From: an uncultured Pelosinus sp.
GTDB taxonomy: Bacteria > Bacillota > Negativicutes > UMGS1260
Assembly (NCBI GenBank): GCA_900550105.1
Contig: URQW01000027.1
Location: 1 to 35,894, forward strand
Length of the DNA: 35,894 nucleotides
Reading direction: 5' to 3'
Shown piece after piece: positions 8,254 through 17,105 of the stretch. The notes beneath the pieces were generated by a model. That model worked only from the letters and a program-made list of their open reading frames with translations, searched no databases and was not told where the DNA came from. Positions within the stretch are counted from its first letter, which is position 1; every line of letters begins with the position of its first letter. Made by a program: the position numbers and the translations under genes.

Positions 8254-8601
8254 ATGCTAGAAAAACAAAATCAAATTTCGGTAAAGCAACTGGACCAGAT
8301 TTTAGCTATTTTGCAACAAGTGTATCATGGACATCTTACACTCACTTGGCAGAATTTCCGTTTGATTCAGATTGAACGCAATGAAAAAATTCGTCCTGAT
8401 GAATCGTTAGGCTCATTTCGTAAAAATAGTGAACGTAGTAAGGAGTTTAAAGCGGTGCGCAAGGGGCTGGAAGAAGCCTGTGAAGGAATTGAGTATGGCC
8501 AGGTTACTATCGTAGTGAAAACAGGGAAAGTCGTCCAGATTGATCGGACTGAAAAACAACGTTTTACTGCGTTGGCAGGACTTGATGGCGATGGTATTTA
8601 G
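8254..8601 (+). CDS. Tandem DUF2292 (YezD-like) protein under SAM control
   Basis: 115 residues, against roughly 55-60 for single-domain YezD. The C-terminal half (about 66-105: EACEGIEYGQVTIVVKTG, then KVVQIDRTEKQRF) is a clear DUF2292 match. The N-terminal half (about 8-48) has the same pattern in diverged form: LQQVYHGHLTLTW, then RLIQIERNEKIR. It therefore looks like an internal duplication. The molecular function of DUF2292 is not known. Single-domain members are often found near sulfur-assimilation genes, and the S-box directly upstream supports a link to sulfur or methionine metabolism. The start ATG follows AAGGGAG. It is soluble with no signal peptide. Confidence 0.85.
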   Translation: MLEKQNQISVKQLDQILAILQQVYHGHLTLTWQNFRLIQIERNEKIRPDESLGSFRKNSERSKEFKAVRKGLEEACEGIEYGQVTIVVKTGKVVQIDRTEKQRFTALAGLDGDGI

Positions 8602-8614
8602 ATTAAAACCACGG

Positions 8615-8641
8615 TATAATGAAACAAACTTGATTCATTAT
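8615..8641 (+). promoter_or_regulatory. Possible internal promoter with palindromic operator
   Basis: TATAAT (8615-8620) overlaps a perfect inverted repeat, ATAATGAA (8616-8623) with TTCATTAT (8634-8641), ten bases apart. The -35 is weak. It could be an operator controlling a second promoter for the amidohydrolase, or an mRNA hairpin between two genes. Confidence 0.4.
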
Positions 8642-8663
8642 CGTAGAAAGAAAGGCGGCCACC

Positions 8664-10034
8664 ATGATCTATGACATCGTAATTAGCGATGGTTTGCTTA
8701 TTGATCCTGAAAGAGGGATGCGACGACGTGGCAATATAGGAATTTTCAACGGGAAAATTGCGGCAATTACATCAGAAGAATTACAAGGACGCGAGGTTCT
8801 CCCTGTGGCAGGGCGGATTGTTTCTCCAGGATTTATTGATATTCATGGGCATGTAGATCTTGACGATTATTGCGGTGAATTATCTTTGCGGCAAGGAATT
8901 ACAACAACGATTGGCGGTAATTGTGGACTTGGCCCGCTTGATATAGAAGCGTTTTTTTCCGCGCAAGAAAAGCAGGGGTTTATTCTTCATCAAGCGGAAA
9001 TGATTGGTCATTCGATTAGTTTGCGAAAAGCTGTCGGAGCATTGGATCCTTTGCAGCCAGCTACGGAAGAGCAGCTACAGCAAATGGAACTCTTTGTAGA
9101 ACGAGCTTTTATTGAAGGGGCTTGCGGCTTGTCACTCGGGCTAGCCTATGCGCCGGGGACATCTGAGGCAGAAGTTATACGTTTGAGCCAAATTGCCGCT
9201 CGCTATGGGCGGGTTATATCAATTGACACAAGAATGATTACTGCCATTGATATGTTTTCTTTAGTGGAAGCGATCCAAATTGCACGGCAAACTGGAGCGA
9301 GAATTCAGGTGTCTCATTTAGTATATCAATATGGTACCGGTATGGTAGCAGAGGCATTGGCGCTTATTAACCAAGCGCGCGCTAGCGGGATTGACATTCG
9401 TTTTGACAGCGGTATGTATACACAGTGGGCGACGCACATTGGAGCTGTATTATTTAATGAAGAGTCCATGGCGTTAAATGGCTGGGGATTGGAAGATATT
9501 CTTGTAGTTACCGGAAAATATAACGGTCAACGATTGACGCCCGCTATTTATGAAGAATTGCGTAATGTAGATCCAGGGGCTTCTGTAGTTGTTCTTACAG
9601 GTATTGAAGAAGAAATTTATGAGGCTTTGCGTCATCCTTTTGCTATGCCATCCACCGATACTGGCCCTTATGCTAAAGGCGAGGGCCATCCCCAGATTGC
9701 CGGTAGCTTCCCGCGTTATTTGCGTAAGCTTGTGCGTGAAAATTACGAGTTGAGCTTACTTGAAGCGTTGCGCAAAGCCACGTATTTACCTGCTGAGACG
9801 TTGGGCCTTACTTATAAAGGTAGGCTGCAGGAGGGCATGGATGCTGATATTACGATTTTTGATATTCGCACGATTTGCGATAAAGCTGATTTTGGAAGAC
9901 CCGATGCCTGGCCGGAAGGGATTGATTATGTTTTGCTCGATGGACAGATTGTTTTTGCTGACGGCAAAATTCTAAGTCGTTGCGCCGGTAAAGCAGTACG
10001 TTCTCATTATCCTGTTTATGATTATCAAATATAA
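8664..10034 (+). CDS. N-acyl-D-amino-acid deacylase-like amidohydrolase
   Basis: 456 residues of the metal-dependent amidohydrolase superfamily, D-aminoacylase branch. Seen in the sequence: the HxH metal motif H61-G-H63 in FIDIHGHVD, the GGNCG loop with C87 (the unusual cysteine metal ligand of D-aminoacylases), QVSHL with a further histidine near 219, and PSTD with D332, followed by a C-terminal segment (GSFPRYLRKLVREN, then the GRLQEGMDADITIF beta-sandwich return) typical of this group. Known members remove the acyl group from N-acyl-D-amino acids, including N-acyl-D-methionine; the exact substrate here is inferred, not seen. It follows the S-box-controlled DUF2292 gene by 62 bases, so it may serve salvage of methionine or other sulfur amino acids. 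A perfect terminator follows. Confidence 0.85.
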   Translation: MIYDIVISDGLLIDPERGMRRRGNIGIFNGKIAAITSEELQGREVLPVAGRIVSPGFIDIHGHVDLDDYCGELSLRQGITTTIGGNCGLGPLDIEAFFSAQEKQGFILHQAEMIGHSISLRKAVGALDPLQPATEEQLQQMELFVERAFIEGACGLSLGLAYAPGTSEAEVIRLSQIAARYGRVISIDTRMITAIDMFSLVEAIQIARQTGARIQVSHLVYQYGTGMVAEALALINQARASGIDIRFDSGMYTQWATHIGAVLFNEESMALNGWGLEDILVVTGKYNGQRLTPAIYEELRNVDPGASVVVLTGIEEEIYEALRHPFAMPSTDTGPYAKGEGHPQIAGSFPRYLRKLVRENYELSLLEALRKATYLPAETLGLTYKGRLQEGMDADITIFDIRTICDKADFGRPDAWPEGIDYVLLDGQIVFADGKILSRCAGKAVRSHYPVYDYQI

Positions 10035-10042
10035 TAAGACTT

Positions 10043-10075
10043 ATGCAGCTGCACAATAAGGCAGCTGCATTTTTC
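10043..10075 (+). terminator. Intrinsic terminator after the amidohydrolase
   Basis: ATGCAGCTGC, an eight-base loop, GCAGCTGCAT, then TTTTTCTT. It closes the SAM-controlled unit. Confidence 0.95.
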
Positions 10076-10186
10076 TTGGGAAAATTCAGTTATTTGATTT
10101 GATAGACAGGAGAGTGGAAAAATATGTCGAATTAAAACGGAAAAAGAAGTATAGTGTTTTGCTTATAGATAAGGGAGGTTTGTAAG

Positions 10187-12211
10187 ATGAACGCAAGTAC
10201 TGTTTCTTGGCAACGATGGCTATGGCAGAGAAGCACATTAGTCATTCTATTATTTGCGTTTCTCTTACTTTCCTTAGTTTGGGGCGGGCTTTATTATAAA
10301 ATACGGGCGGAACAACAAATTGAGATTGAGCAGGCTATAAAAGAAACAAGCAATTTTGCCCGCGCCTTTGAGGAACATTCACTTCGGACGATTCGCAGTG
10401 CCGATCAAACAGTGTTGTTTTTAAAATATCAATATGAAACAGATGGGGCGATCATTAGCATTCCTCGTTATATTAATGAGGGTCGGTTGACCAATCAGCC
10501 CTTTGTATTATTGAGCATTGCTGGCGAGAATGGTGATTTATTATTAAGCAGCCAAGTGCCTTTTGTGCCCTCTAATTTAAAAGATCGGGAACATTTTTTT
10601 GTGCATCAAAAAGCAGATACGAATCAATTATTCATTAGCAAACCTGTTCTTGGCCGATCTTCCGGTAAATGGTCGATACAAATGACACGGCGTATTAATA
10701 AGCCCGATAAATCTTTTGGCGGGGTAGTTATCGTTTCCGTTGATTTAAATTACTTTACGAACTTTTACCGTCAGGTTCATTTAGGTGATAAATCATCGAT
10801 TGCCCTTGTAGGTTTTGACGGGATTGTCAGAGCTAGGCAGGCTGGCGAAGATCATACTGCAGGGCAAGATTTAACGGGAAGTGCTTTGTTGCAACAAATT
10901 CAAACACAAGAGTCCGGGTCTTTTATTGGCGAAGGAGCCCTTGATCCTGTGAAGCGTATTTACAGTTATCATGTATTGCCAGATTATCCTTTGGCTGTTG
11001 TAGTGGGGATTGCCGAAGAGGAGGTTTTGGCAAGCTTACATGAAAGAATCATCGCTTACTATCAGGTCGTTGGCGCGCTTACTTTTATTCTTTTGTTGTT
11101 TATTTGTCTACTGCTCTTAGTGATACGGCGGCAAAAGCGGACAGAAATGTATTTGGCTGCCGCTCGTGACGAGCTAGAAGAGAAGGTGAAGGAGCGGACG
11201 AAACAGCTTTTTACTGTCAATGGACAACTTACGGGGAAAAACCAGGAATTGCTTGAAATCAACACTGAATTACAAAAGGAAGTCCATGATCGGGAAGCTG
11301 CCGAAGGCGAACTGAAAGTCAAAAATGTGGAACTGGAAAATGCCTACAGTGAATTGAAAAATGCGCAATCGCAAATTCTTCATCAGGAAAAAATGGCTTC
11401 GATAGGCCAGCTAGCAGCTGGAATTGCTCATGAAATTAATAATCCCTTAGGATTTGTACTTAGCAACTACGAAACCCTTGAAGAATATACAAAACGCCTT
11501 ATTGAAATGATTGCTGCTTTAAAAAAGGTAGCAGAAGAAGCGGGAAATCAGGATCCTGAAAGACTGAAGCAGTCCTTACAAAACTTGAGCACCTTAATGA
11601 AAAAGAAGAAAATTGATTACATTTTAACAGATATTGAACCGGCTTTTTCGGAGAGCCTGGAAGGGCTTCAGCGGGTTGGCAGCATTGTTAAAGCCTTACG
11701 AGCCTTTTCACGTAGTGATCAAAGCGGTAGTTGGGAAGCTTATGACTTAAATGAAGGAATTCAAAGCTCACTAGTTGTTTGCCGAAATGAATTCAAATAT
11801 ATTGCGGCAGTAGACCTTCAGTTAGGCGATATTCCGCTGATTCAAGCTGTGGGAGGGCAGATTAATCAAGTATTGTTAAATCTGCTGCTAAATGCCGCCC
11901 AAGCAATTACTATGAAAGAAGGGGAAAGCATACCTTGGGGGAAAATCGTAATCGAGACATATGTACGCGATTCTTTTGTTTGCTGTTCGATTCGTGATAA
12001 TGGTAGCGGGATACCCGAGGAAATTGGCCAAGATATTTTTAATCCCTTTTTTACGACAAAGCCTGTTGGTAGCGGTACAGGGCTTGGGCTTAGTATTTCT
12101 TACGATATTATTGTGAATAAACATCATGGTAAAATTTCATTTACAAGTAAACTGAATGAAGGTACGCAATTTTTGCTGGAATTGCCGCTAAAACAAACGG
12201 AGCAAGAATAA
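10187..12211 (+). CDS. dCache-domain sensor histidine kinase
   Basis: 674 residues. Membrane helix about 16-39, an extracytoplasmic double-Cache-like sensor about 40-285, a second helix about 287-314, a long charged coiled coil (315-405), then a HisKA dimerisation domain with H415 in GIAHEINNPLGFV and a GHKL ATPase (NQVLLNLLLNAAQAI, DNGSGIP, FFTTKPVGSGTGLGL). The HisKA has the extended insert of about 80 residues between the two helices that is common in kinases of this NNPLGF type. The start follows AAGGGAGG with eight bases of spacing. It begins a three-gene operon with a REC-kinase and a REC-HDOD protein, which are its likely phosphotransfer partners. The ligand is unknown. Confidence 0.95.
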   Translation: MNASTVSWQRWLWQRSTLVILLFAFLLLSLVWGGLYYKIRAEQQIEIEQAIKETSNFARAFEEHSLRTIRSADQTVLFLKYQYETDGAIISIPRYINEGRLTNQPFVLLSIAGENGDLLLSSQVPFVPSNLKDREHFFVHQKADTNQLFISKPVLGRSSGKWSIQMTRRINKPDKSFGGVVIVSVDLNYFTNFYRQVHLGDKSSIALVGFDGIVRARQAGEDHTAGQDLTGSALLQQIQTQESGSFIGEGALDPVKRIYSYHVLPDYPLAVVVGIAEEEVLASLHERIIAYYQVVGALTFILLLFICLLLLVIRRQKRTEMYLAAARDELEEKVKERTKQLFTVNGQLTGKNQELLEINTELQKEVHDREAAEGELKVKNVELENAYSELKNAQSQILHQEKMASIGQLAAGIAHEINNPLGFVLSNYETLEEYTKRLIEMIAALKKVAEEAGNQDPERLKQSLQNLSTLMKKKKIDYILTDIEPAFSESLEGLQRVGSIVKALRAFSRSDQSGSWEAYDLNEGIQSSLVVCRNEFKYIAAVDLQLGDIPLIQAVGGQINQVLLNLLLNAAQAITMKEGESIPWGKIVIETYVRDSFVCCSIRDNGSGIPEEIGQDIFNPFFTTKPVGSGTGLGLSISYDIIVNKHHGKISFTSKLNEGTQFLLELPLKQTEQE

Positions 12212-12240
12212 GAATTAACATAAGAAAGTCGGTGATGACG

Positions 12241-13554
12241 ATGAAAATGTTAGTTGTTGATGATGAACGCTTCAATCTTACCTTAGCTAAGGATTTAATT
12301 GAGGCGCACATTCCAGGCAGTGATGTTCTAACTTGCAAACTTCCTGAAACTGTCATAGATTTGTTGCGGGATCAGGAAATTGATATTATTTTACTTGATA
12401 TTGTTATGCCTAAGTTGAATGGTATGGAACTTTTACAGCAGATTCGTCGCCATGATGAATATAAGGATATTCAAATTATTATGTTTACAGGATTAACCGA
12501 TAAAGAAAGTTTTCGGACTTGTTTTGAATATGGGGCCAATGATTATATTGGAAAGCCAATTGACGTTATTGAATTTACCACAAGGATGAGAGCTGCCGTA
12601 GAGGCGCGAAAACGAATTCTCATGTTGCGTGATATGTTTGATCAAATGTCTCAGCAATATCAAGAGCTGCAAGCGGTAACCCAGAAACTGAAAGAAGCGC
12701 AGTTTCATTTGATTCAGTCAGAGAAGCTAGCTTCTCTGGGGGAAATTGCCGCGGGAGTGGCTCATGAAATCAATAATCCGATTGGATTTGTCAGCAGTAA
12801 TCTGGAGATTATGGCGAAATATCTTACTCGTATTCAGGAAGTTATCGAACTTTATCGCTCCTTTGTTGATTTCGCTGCTGATGAGCAAAGCACCAAGGAG
12901 CAGTTGCTTGAGGTAATTCCATCTTTGCGTGAAGGCGAGAAAAGTCATAAAATCACTCGAGTATTAGCTGATTTTGGTCCGACGATTGCCGAATCGCAAG
13001 ATGGTGTGAATCGTGTGGCTAAAATCGTTCGGAGTTTGCGGAATTTTGCCCGGACAGGCTTAGAAGATGAAATTGCCATGCATGATATGAATCAGATTGT
13101 AGAAGAAGCACTGTTGATTACTAAAAACGAAGTAAAATATACGGCGGAAGTAGCGAAGAACATGCAAGATTTACCTGAAATAAAATGCGATAAAGGGCAG
13201 ATTGCTCAGGTATTGATGAATATTCTTGTTAATGCGTCTCATGCGATCAAAAGTCAACACAAAGAGGGCATGGGAAAAATTACGGTGGAAACGTATGTAG
13301 AGGATGTTTTTGCCGTATGTAAAATTACTGATGATGGTCCTGGCATTCCACCGGAGTATTTGACTCGAATCTTTGATCCCTTTTTTACGACCAAAGAAGT
13401 AGGCAGTGGTACTGGTCTTGGCCTTAGTATTGCTTATGGCATTATTAATAAACATGGCGGACAATTTTTAGTGGAGAGCCAGCTCGGCCATGGTGCTTCA
13501 TTTTTTATAAAAATTCCCTATGGAGAAAGAAATATAGATGAAGTGGTTTCATAA
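12241..13554 (+). CDS. Soluble REC-histidine kinase hybrid
   Basis: 437 residues: receiver domain about 1-120 with D53 in LLDIVMP and K in IGKPID, a coiled coil about 120-160, HisKA with H175 in GVAHEINNPIGFV, and a GHKL ATPase with DDGPGIPPEY and FFTTKEVGSGTGLGL. There is no membrane segment. Kinase regions share the same extended HisKA insert as the upstream kinase, so the two look like paralogues. Receiver-first order suggests it is phosphorylated or gated by the membrane kinase and passes the signal on. The start is ambiguous among GTG 12232, ATG 12235 and ATG 12241; I chose 12241 because GGTGAT just before it matches the 16S tail and it gives the standard MKMLVVDDE receiver beginning. 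Confidence 0.93.
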   Translation: MKMLVVDDERFNLTLAKDLIEAHIPGSDVLTCKLPETVIDLLRDQEIDIILLDIVMPKLNGMELLQQIRRHDEYKDIQIIMFTGLTDKESFRTCFEYGANDYIGKPIDVIEFTTRMRAAVEARKRILMLRDMFDQMSQQYQELQAVTQKLKEAQFHLIQSEKLASLGEIAAGVAHEINNPIGFVSSNLEIMAKYLTRIQEVIELYRSFVDFAADEQSTKEQLLEVIPSLREGEKSHKITRVLADFGPTIAESQDGVNRVAKIVRSLRNFARTGLEDEIAMHDMNQIVEEALLITKNEVKYTAEVAKNMQDLPEIKCDKGQIAQVLMNILVNASHAIKSQHKEGMGKITVETYVEDVFAVCKITDDGPGIPPEYLTRIFDPFFTTKEVGSGTGLGLSIAYGIINKHGGQFLVESQLGHGASFFIKIPYGERNIDEVVS

Positions 13555-13587
13555 GCGAGAAAAGGGAAAGAGGGGGACAAAAAGAAG

Positions 13588-14754
13588 ATGGAAGATCGTA
13601 TTTTATTTGTAGATGATGAAAAATCAATACTGAAAGCCATTGAGCGGCTCTTTTTTGATACAGATTACGAGTTGTTCGTAGCCGAAAGCGGCGAAGAAGG
13701 ATTAGATATTTTAAAAGAAAATCCTATTGATATTGTTGTCTCCGACATGCGCATGCCAGGTATGGATGGACACCAGTTTTTAAAAAAAGTCAAAGCGCTC
13801 TATCCAGCTACCACGAGGTTAGTTTTAAGCGGTTATGCCGATGAAAAGGAAATTCTTGATAGTCTCATTGATGGATCCAATAGTTTATATTTGTTTAAAC
13901 CGTGGAATGGCGAGGATTTGAAGAAGAAGATTGAGCAAATTTTTACAGCTCGTAAAATTTATCGGAATCCTATTTTGCTGAATCTTGTCAATGGACTGGA
14001 AAATCTCGCTGTTGTCACGGGAATCTATGATGCTGTAGGCGAGCTAATTGCCAAAGATGCCGAAGCAAGTGCGATTGCCAAAGTGATTGAAACAGATCCT
14101 GCCGTTACAGCAGCTATTTTACGAGTCGTAAATTCAGCGTTTTATAACGTAAAAACAGCTTCTGTTTTACAGGCCATTAACTATTTAGGTCTCTCTATTG
14201 TCAAATCAATTGTGCTTTCTTGCAGTCTCTTTAAACTCGTTGATTTATCAATACCGCCTTTTTCGGTAGAAGAATTGACAAGACATGCTAATCTGACCAA
14301 TCGCTTTATGAGTAAAATCTATCGAGAATTACTCCAAAAGAAAATGCCTGACAACTTATCAACAGCTGGACTTTTACATAACTTAGGCCTCGTTTTATAC
14401 ATCCATTATTTCGCGAATGACTACCAAGAAGTGTTGAAAGACGCTTTACAAACAGATACGCTTGTTTTAACAGAACTTGAGAAAGAGCGTCTTGGTGTTA
14501 CTCATGAAGAGATGGGCGGCTATTTGCTTGATTGGTGGGGAATTCCTTATCCTATTGTAGAGTGTGCTTTATTTCATCATCAGCCACTTCATAGTGCCGT
14601 TATCGATCGCGAAGCCGTAAGCGCCGTTCATTTGGCCAATTATTATGCTTGGAAACTAATTGCGCCATCAATGAAAACTCCTTTGGAGGAAGGCGTTTTT
14701 GACTTTTTGCAAATTGCTCAGTCTGACTGTGAAGCCGTTCTGTTGCGAGATTAA
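13588..14754 (+). CDS. Receiver-HDOD response regulator
   Basis: 388 residues: receiver about 1-120 (VDDE, D53 in VVSDMRMPG, LFKPWN lysine), then an HDOD domain about 135-330 (VIETDPAVTAAILRVVNSAFY, LGLSIVKSIVLSCSLF, LLHNLGLVLYI). HDOD domains are HD-related and usually lack phosphohydrolase activity; they act as protein-interaction outputs in signalling. Here the H-N rather than H-D in the LLHNLG segment fits a non-catalytic role. It is the last gene of the operon, separated from the REC-kinase by 33 bases with an AGGGGG ribosome binding site. I infer it is the output of the two upstream kinases. Confidence 0.93.
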   Translation: MEDRILFVDDEKSILKAIERLFFDTDYELFVAESGEEGLDILKENPIDIVVSDMRMPGMDGHQFLKKVKALYPATTRLVLSGYADEKEILDSLIDGSNSLYLFKPWNGEDLKKKIEQIFTARKIYRNPILLNLVNGLENLAVVTGIYDAVGELIAKDAEASAIAKVIETDPAVTAAILRVVNSAFYNVKTASVLQAINYLGLSIVKSIVLSCSLFKLVDLSIPPFSVEELTRHANLTNRFMSKIYRELLQKKMPDNLSTAGLLHNLGLVLYIHYFANDYQEVLKDALQTDTLVLTELEKERLGVTHEEMGGYLLDWWGIPYPIVECALFHHQPLHSAVIDREAVSAVHLANYYAWKLIAPSMKTPLEEGVFDFLQIAQSDCEAVLLRD

Positions 14755-14757
14755 AGA

Positions 14758-14793
14758 GCAAGTATATTTGTAATAATACAATCCTATACTTGC
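14758..14793. repeat. Perfect inverted repeat after the REC-HDOD gene
   Basis: GCAAGTATA (14758-14766) and TATACTTGC (14785-14793) are separated by 18 bases. No T-run follows on the plus strand, so it is not a standard terminator. It may be a factor-assisted terminator or an operator. Confidence 0.5.
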
Positions 14794-14856
14794 TATCGAT
14801 TCCTAATGGAAAATAAATTTTAATATCCTATTGGTTTCCCCGTATCTTTTTATTAG

Positions 14857-14882
14857 CTTTCTATGACTAAGAAGATAGAAAG
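14857..14882. repeat. Inverted repeat upstream of doxX-like gene, possible operator
   Basis: CTTTCTAT (14857-14864) and ATAGAAAG (14875-14882) flank ten bases, ending just upstream of the AGGGGGA ribosome binding site of the DoxX gene. The position fits an operator or a translation-modulating hairpin. Confidence 0.4.
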
Positions 14883-14901
14883 AAAATAGGGGGAACTTAC
14901 T

Positions 14902-15297
14902 ATGATGGAAAAACGATACTATGAATGGAGTCTTCTATTGCTCCGTCTTACTTTAGGCATTATTTTCTTAGCCCATGGCTGGCAGAAAATAAATGGGTTT
15001 GAGCAAGTCGCAAAATTTTTTGCTTCCCTAGGATTGCCAGGATTTTTAATCTACTTTGTTGTGACGATAGAAACGCTTGGTGGGTTGTTCCTACTGCTGG
15101 GAATCTTCACGCGGCTGGCAGCTGCTGGCATTGCAGCGGTTATGGTTGGCGCTATCGCTACGGTGAAAGCGCAAGCTGGTTTGGTTGGCGGTTATGAATT
15201 TGAACTGACTTTGTTGATTGGTGCGGTTGCTTTGGCGCTTTCAGGCAGTGAATTGTTTTCGGTACAAACTCTATGGAAAAAAAATAGACAAAATTAA
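14902..15297 (+). CDS. DoxX-family membrane protein
   Basis: 131 residues with four predicted helices (about 8-27, 45-67, 70-88, 95-113). The start LLLLRLTLGIIFLAHGWQK and the segment ETLGGLFLLLGIFTRLAA are typical of the DoxX/DoxD family. DoxX proteins are small inner-membrane proteins linked in several bacteria to quinone or thiol redox and oxidative stress; no specific reaction can be assigned here. The start ATG follows AGGGGGA; a second ATG directly after it is equally usable. It is monocistronic, with a strong terminator after it. Confidence 0.9.
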   Translation: MMEKRYYEWSLLLLRLTLGIIFLAHGWQKINGFEQVAKFFASLGLPGFLIYFVVTIETLGGLFLLLGIFTRLAAAGIAAVMVGAIATVKAQAGLVGGYEFELTLLIGAVALALSGSELFSVQTLWKKNRQN

Positions 15298-15307
15298 AGC
15301 TTTGCAA

Positions 15308-15360
15308 TAAGGGCCGCAAGCGAGAAATTTTTCGCGCTTGTGGTCCTTAATTTTTTTCTG
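15308..15360 (+). terminator. Intrinsic terminator after the DoxX gene
   Basis: About 15 pairs, TAAGGGCCGCAAGCG with CGCTTGTGGTCCTTA (two G-U), followed by ATTTTTTT. Confidence 0.93.
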
Positions 15361-15463
15361 AGGAGAAAACAGGAAAATGACGGTTTTTTCGCAAAATTAT
15401 ATAAGATCAGTAAAAACGAGTTTGTATTTACATTTTGCACGAACATCAGAGAGGGGCTAAAAA

Positions 15464-17089
15464 ATGTTACATTTACGAAGAGCAGCATTAAGCGATAAAG
15501 AGTCTTGGCAGCAGGCTGGGATTGAAACAATTGCTTTTGATGATGCTAAAATGCGAACTAATACAAAAGAAAGACCAAATTGGGTACACTTCGGCGGCGG
15601 TAATATTTTTCGCGCTTTTTTAGCTGCGATTCATCAAGAATTGTTAAATGACGGAAAGGTTGATACTGGAATTGTGGCTGTATCAACTTATGATTTGGAA
15701 ATTATCGAAAAGGTTTATGAACCTTATGAGAATCTAAGCTTACTGGCGGTGATGCATGCTGATGGCAGTCTCGACAAGAAAGTGATTGCCAGTGTAGCCG
15801 AAGGCCTGTTAGGAGATTCATCTCGCCCAACTGATTGGCAGAGATTATGCGAGATTTTTCAAAATCCATCTTTACAAATGGTAAGTTTTACGATTACCGA
15901 AAAAGGGTATCAACTAACGGATTTATCGGGAAGCTATTTGTCGGAAGTTTTGCAAGATATGCAAAACGGACCTAAGGCGCCTGTTCATGTTATGGCCAAA
16001 GTGGCTGCCCTTGCTTTAGCGCGCTATAAACAAGGTGAGTTACCCCTTGCTTTTGTAAGTATGGATAACTGCTCGCATAACGGCGATAAATTAGCGGAAG
16101 CAGTATTAACATTTGCGCAGGCATGGGAAAAACAAGGATTTGTACCAAGTCAGTTTGTTACTTATTTGCAAAATCGCCAAAAGGTCGCTTTTCCCTGGAC
16201 GATGATTGATAAAATTACGCCACGGCCTTCCGAAATAGTTCAGAAAAAGCTCCATGACTGCGGCTTTGGCGATACGGAACTGATTCGTACGAAGAAGAAT
16301 ACTTTTATTGCTCCCTTTGTAAATGCTGAAGGTCCACAATACTTAGTGATCGAAGATCATTTTCCCAATGGGCGCATGCCTTTAGAAGATGTCGGTGTTT
16401 TATTTACTGATCGACAGACTGTAGAGAAAGTTGAAAAAATGAAGGTTACAACTTGCCTTAATCCTCTGCATACGGCTCTCGCTGTTTTTGGCTGTTTGCT
16501 TGGTTATACTTTGATTGCCGATGAAATGAAAGATCCGGAGCTAAAGCAACTGGTTGAAAAAATAGGATATGATGAGGGCATGCCTGTAGTAGTAGATCCG
16601 GAAATTCTAAAGCCGCTGTCTTTTATTCAGGAAGTACTAGAGGTGCGTTTGCCGAATCCCTACATTCCTGATACACCACAGCGGATTGCTACAGATACTT
16701 CGCAAAAAGTTGGTGTGCGATTTGGTGAAACCATCAAAGCTTATCAAAAAAGTGATTCTTTACGGCCAGAAGACTTGCGGTTTATTCCTTTAGCTATTGC
16801 CGGTTGGTGTCGCTACTTGCTTGCTATTGATGACCAAGGGAAGCCTTTTGAGCTTAGCCCCGACCCCTTAGCGGAAAAATTGACTGCTTATTTGCAGCAA
16901 GTAAAGCTAGGAGATACTGACTGCTTAAAAATTCATGAAGCTCTTGCACCCATCTTAAGCAATGAAGACTTGTTTGGCATTAATCTATATGAGGCAGGCC
17001 TCGGCAATAAAATTGAAGAATATTTTGCTGCGATGATTGAAGGCAGCGGCGCGGTACGAAAAACGTTGCAACAGGAACTTGCGAAATAA
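15464..17089 (+). CDS. Mannitol dehydrogenase-family oxidoreductase
   Basis: 541 residues of the long-chain polyol-specific dehydrogenase family, which includes mannitol 2-dehydrogenase, fructuronate reductase (UxuB) and altronate oxidoreductase. The N-terminal nucleotide-binding loop HFGGGNIFR lies at about 41-51. The family catalytic signature K-x5-N-x2-H is present as K327...N333..H336 in KVTTCLNPLHTALA. NAD(P)-dependent oxidation of a sugar alcohol, or reduction of a keto-sugar acid, is expected; the exact substrate cannot be read from the sequence. The start ATG follows GAGGGG. The next gene starts 16 bases after its stop, so the two are probably cotranscribed, an unusual pairing of a polyol enzyme with a TPR-glycosyltransferase. 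Confidence 0.9.
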   Translation: MLHLRRAALSDKESWQQAGIETIAFDDAKMRTNTKERPNWVHFGGGNIFRAFLAAIHQELLNDGKVDTGIVAVSTYDLEIIEKVYEPYENLSLLAVMHADGSLDKKVIASVAEGLLGDSSRPTDWQRLCEIFQNPSLQMVSFTITEKGYQLTDLSGSYLSEVLQDMQNGPKAPVHVMAKVAALALARYKQGELPLAFVSMDNCSHNGDKLAEAVLTFAQAWEKQGFVPSQFVTYLQNRQKVAFPWTMIDKITPRPSEIVQKKLHDCGFGDTELIRTKKNTFIAPFVNAEGPQYLVIEDHFPNGRMPLEDVGVLFTDRQTVEKVEKMKVTTCLNPLHTALAVFGCLLGYTLIADEMKDPELKQLVEKIGYDEGMPVVVDPEILKPLSFIQEVLEVRLPNPYIPDTPQRIATDTSQKVGVRFGETIKAYQKSDSLRPEDLRFIPLAIAGWCRYLLAIDDQGKPFELSPDPLAEKLTAYLQQVKLGDTDCLKIHEALAPILSNEDLFGINLYEAGLGNKIEEYFAAMIEGSGAVRKTLQQELAK

Positions 17090-17105
17090 CCGGAAAGGAA
17101 CTGTC

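Noticed and set aside
14758..14793. Intrinsic terminator after the REC-HDOD gene
   Set aside because: The stem is perfect but no T-run follows; recorded as an inverted repeat only.
17037..17105. Upstream extension of the TPR gene inside the dehydrogenase gene
   Set aside because: Low-complexity basic residues, no TPR pattern, and ATG 17106 has a good ribosome binding site.
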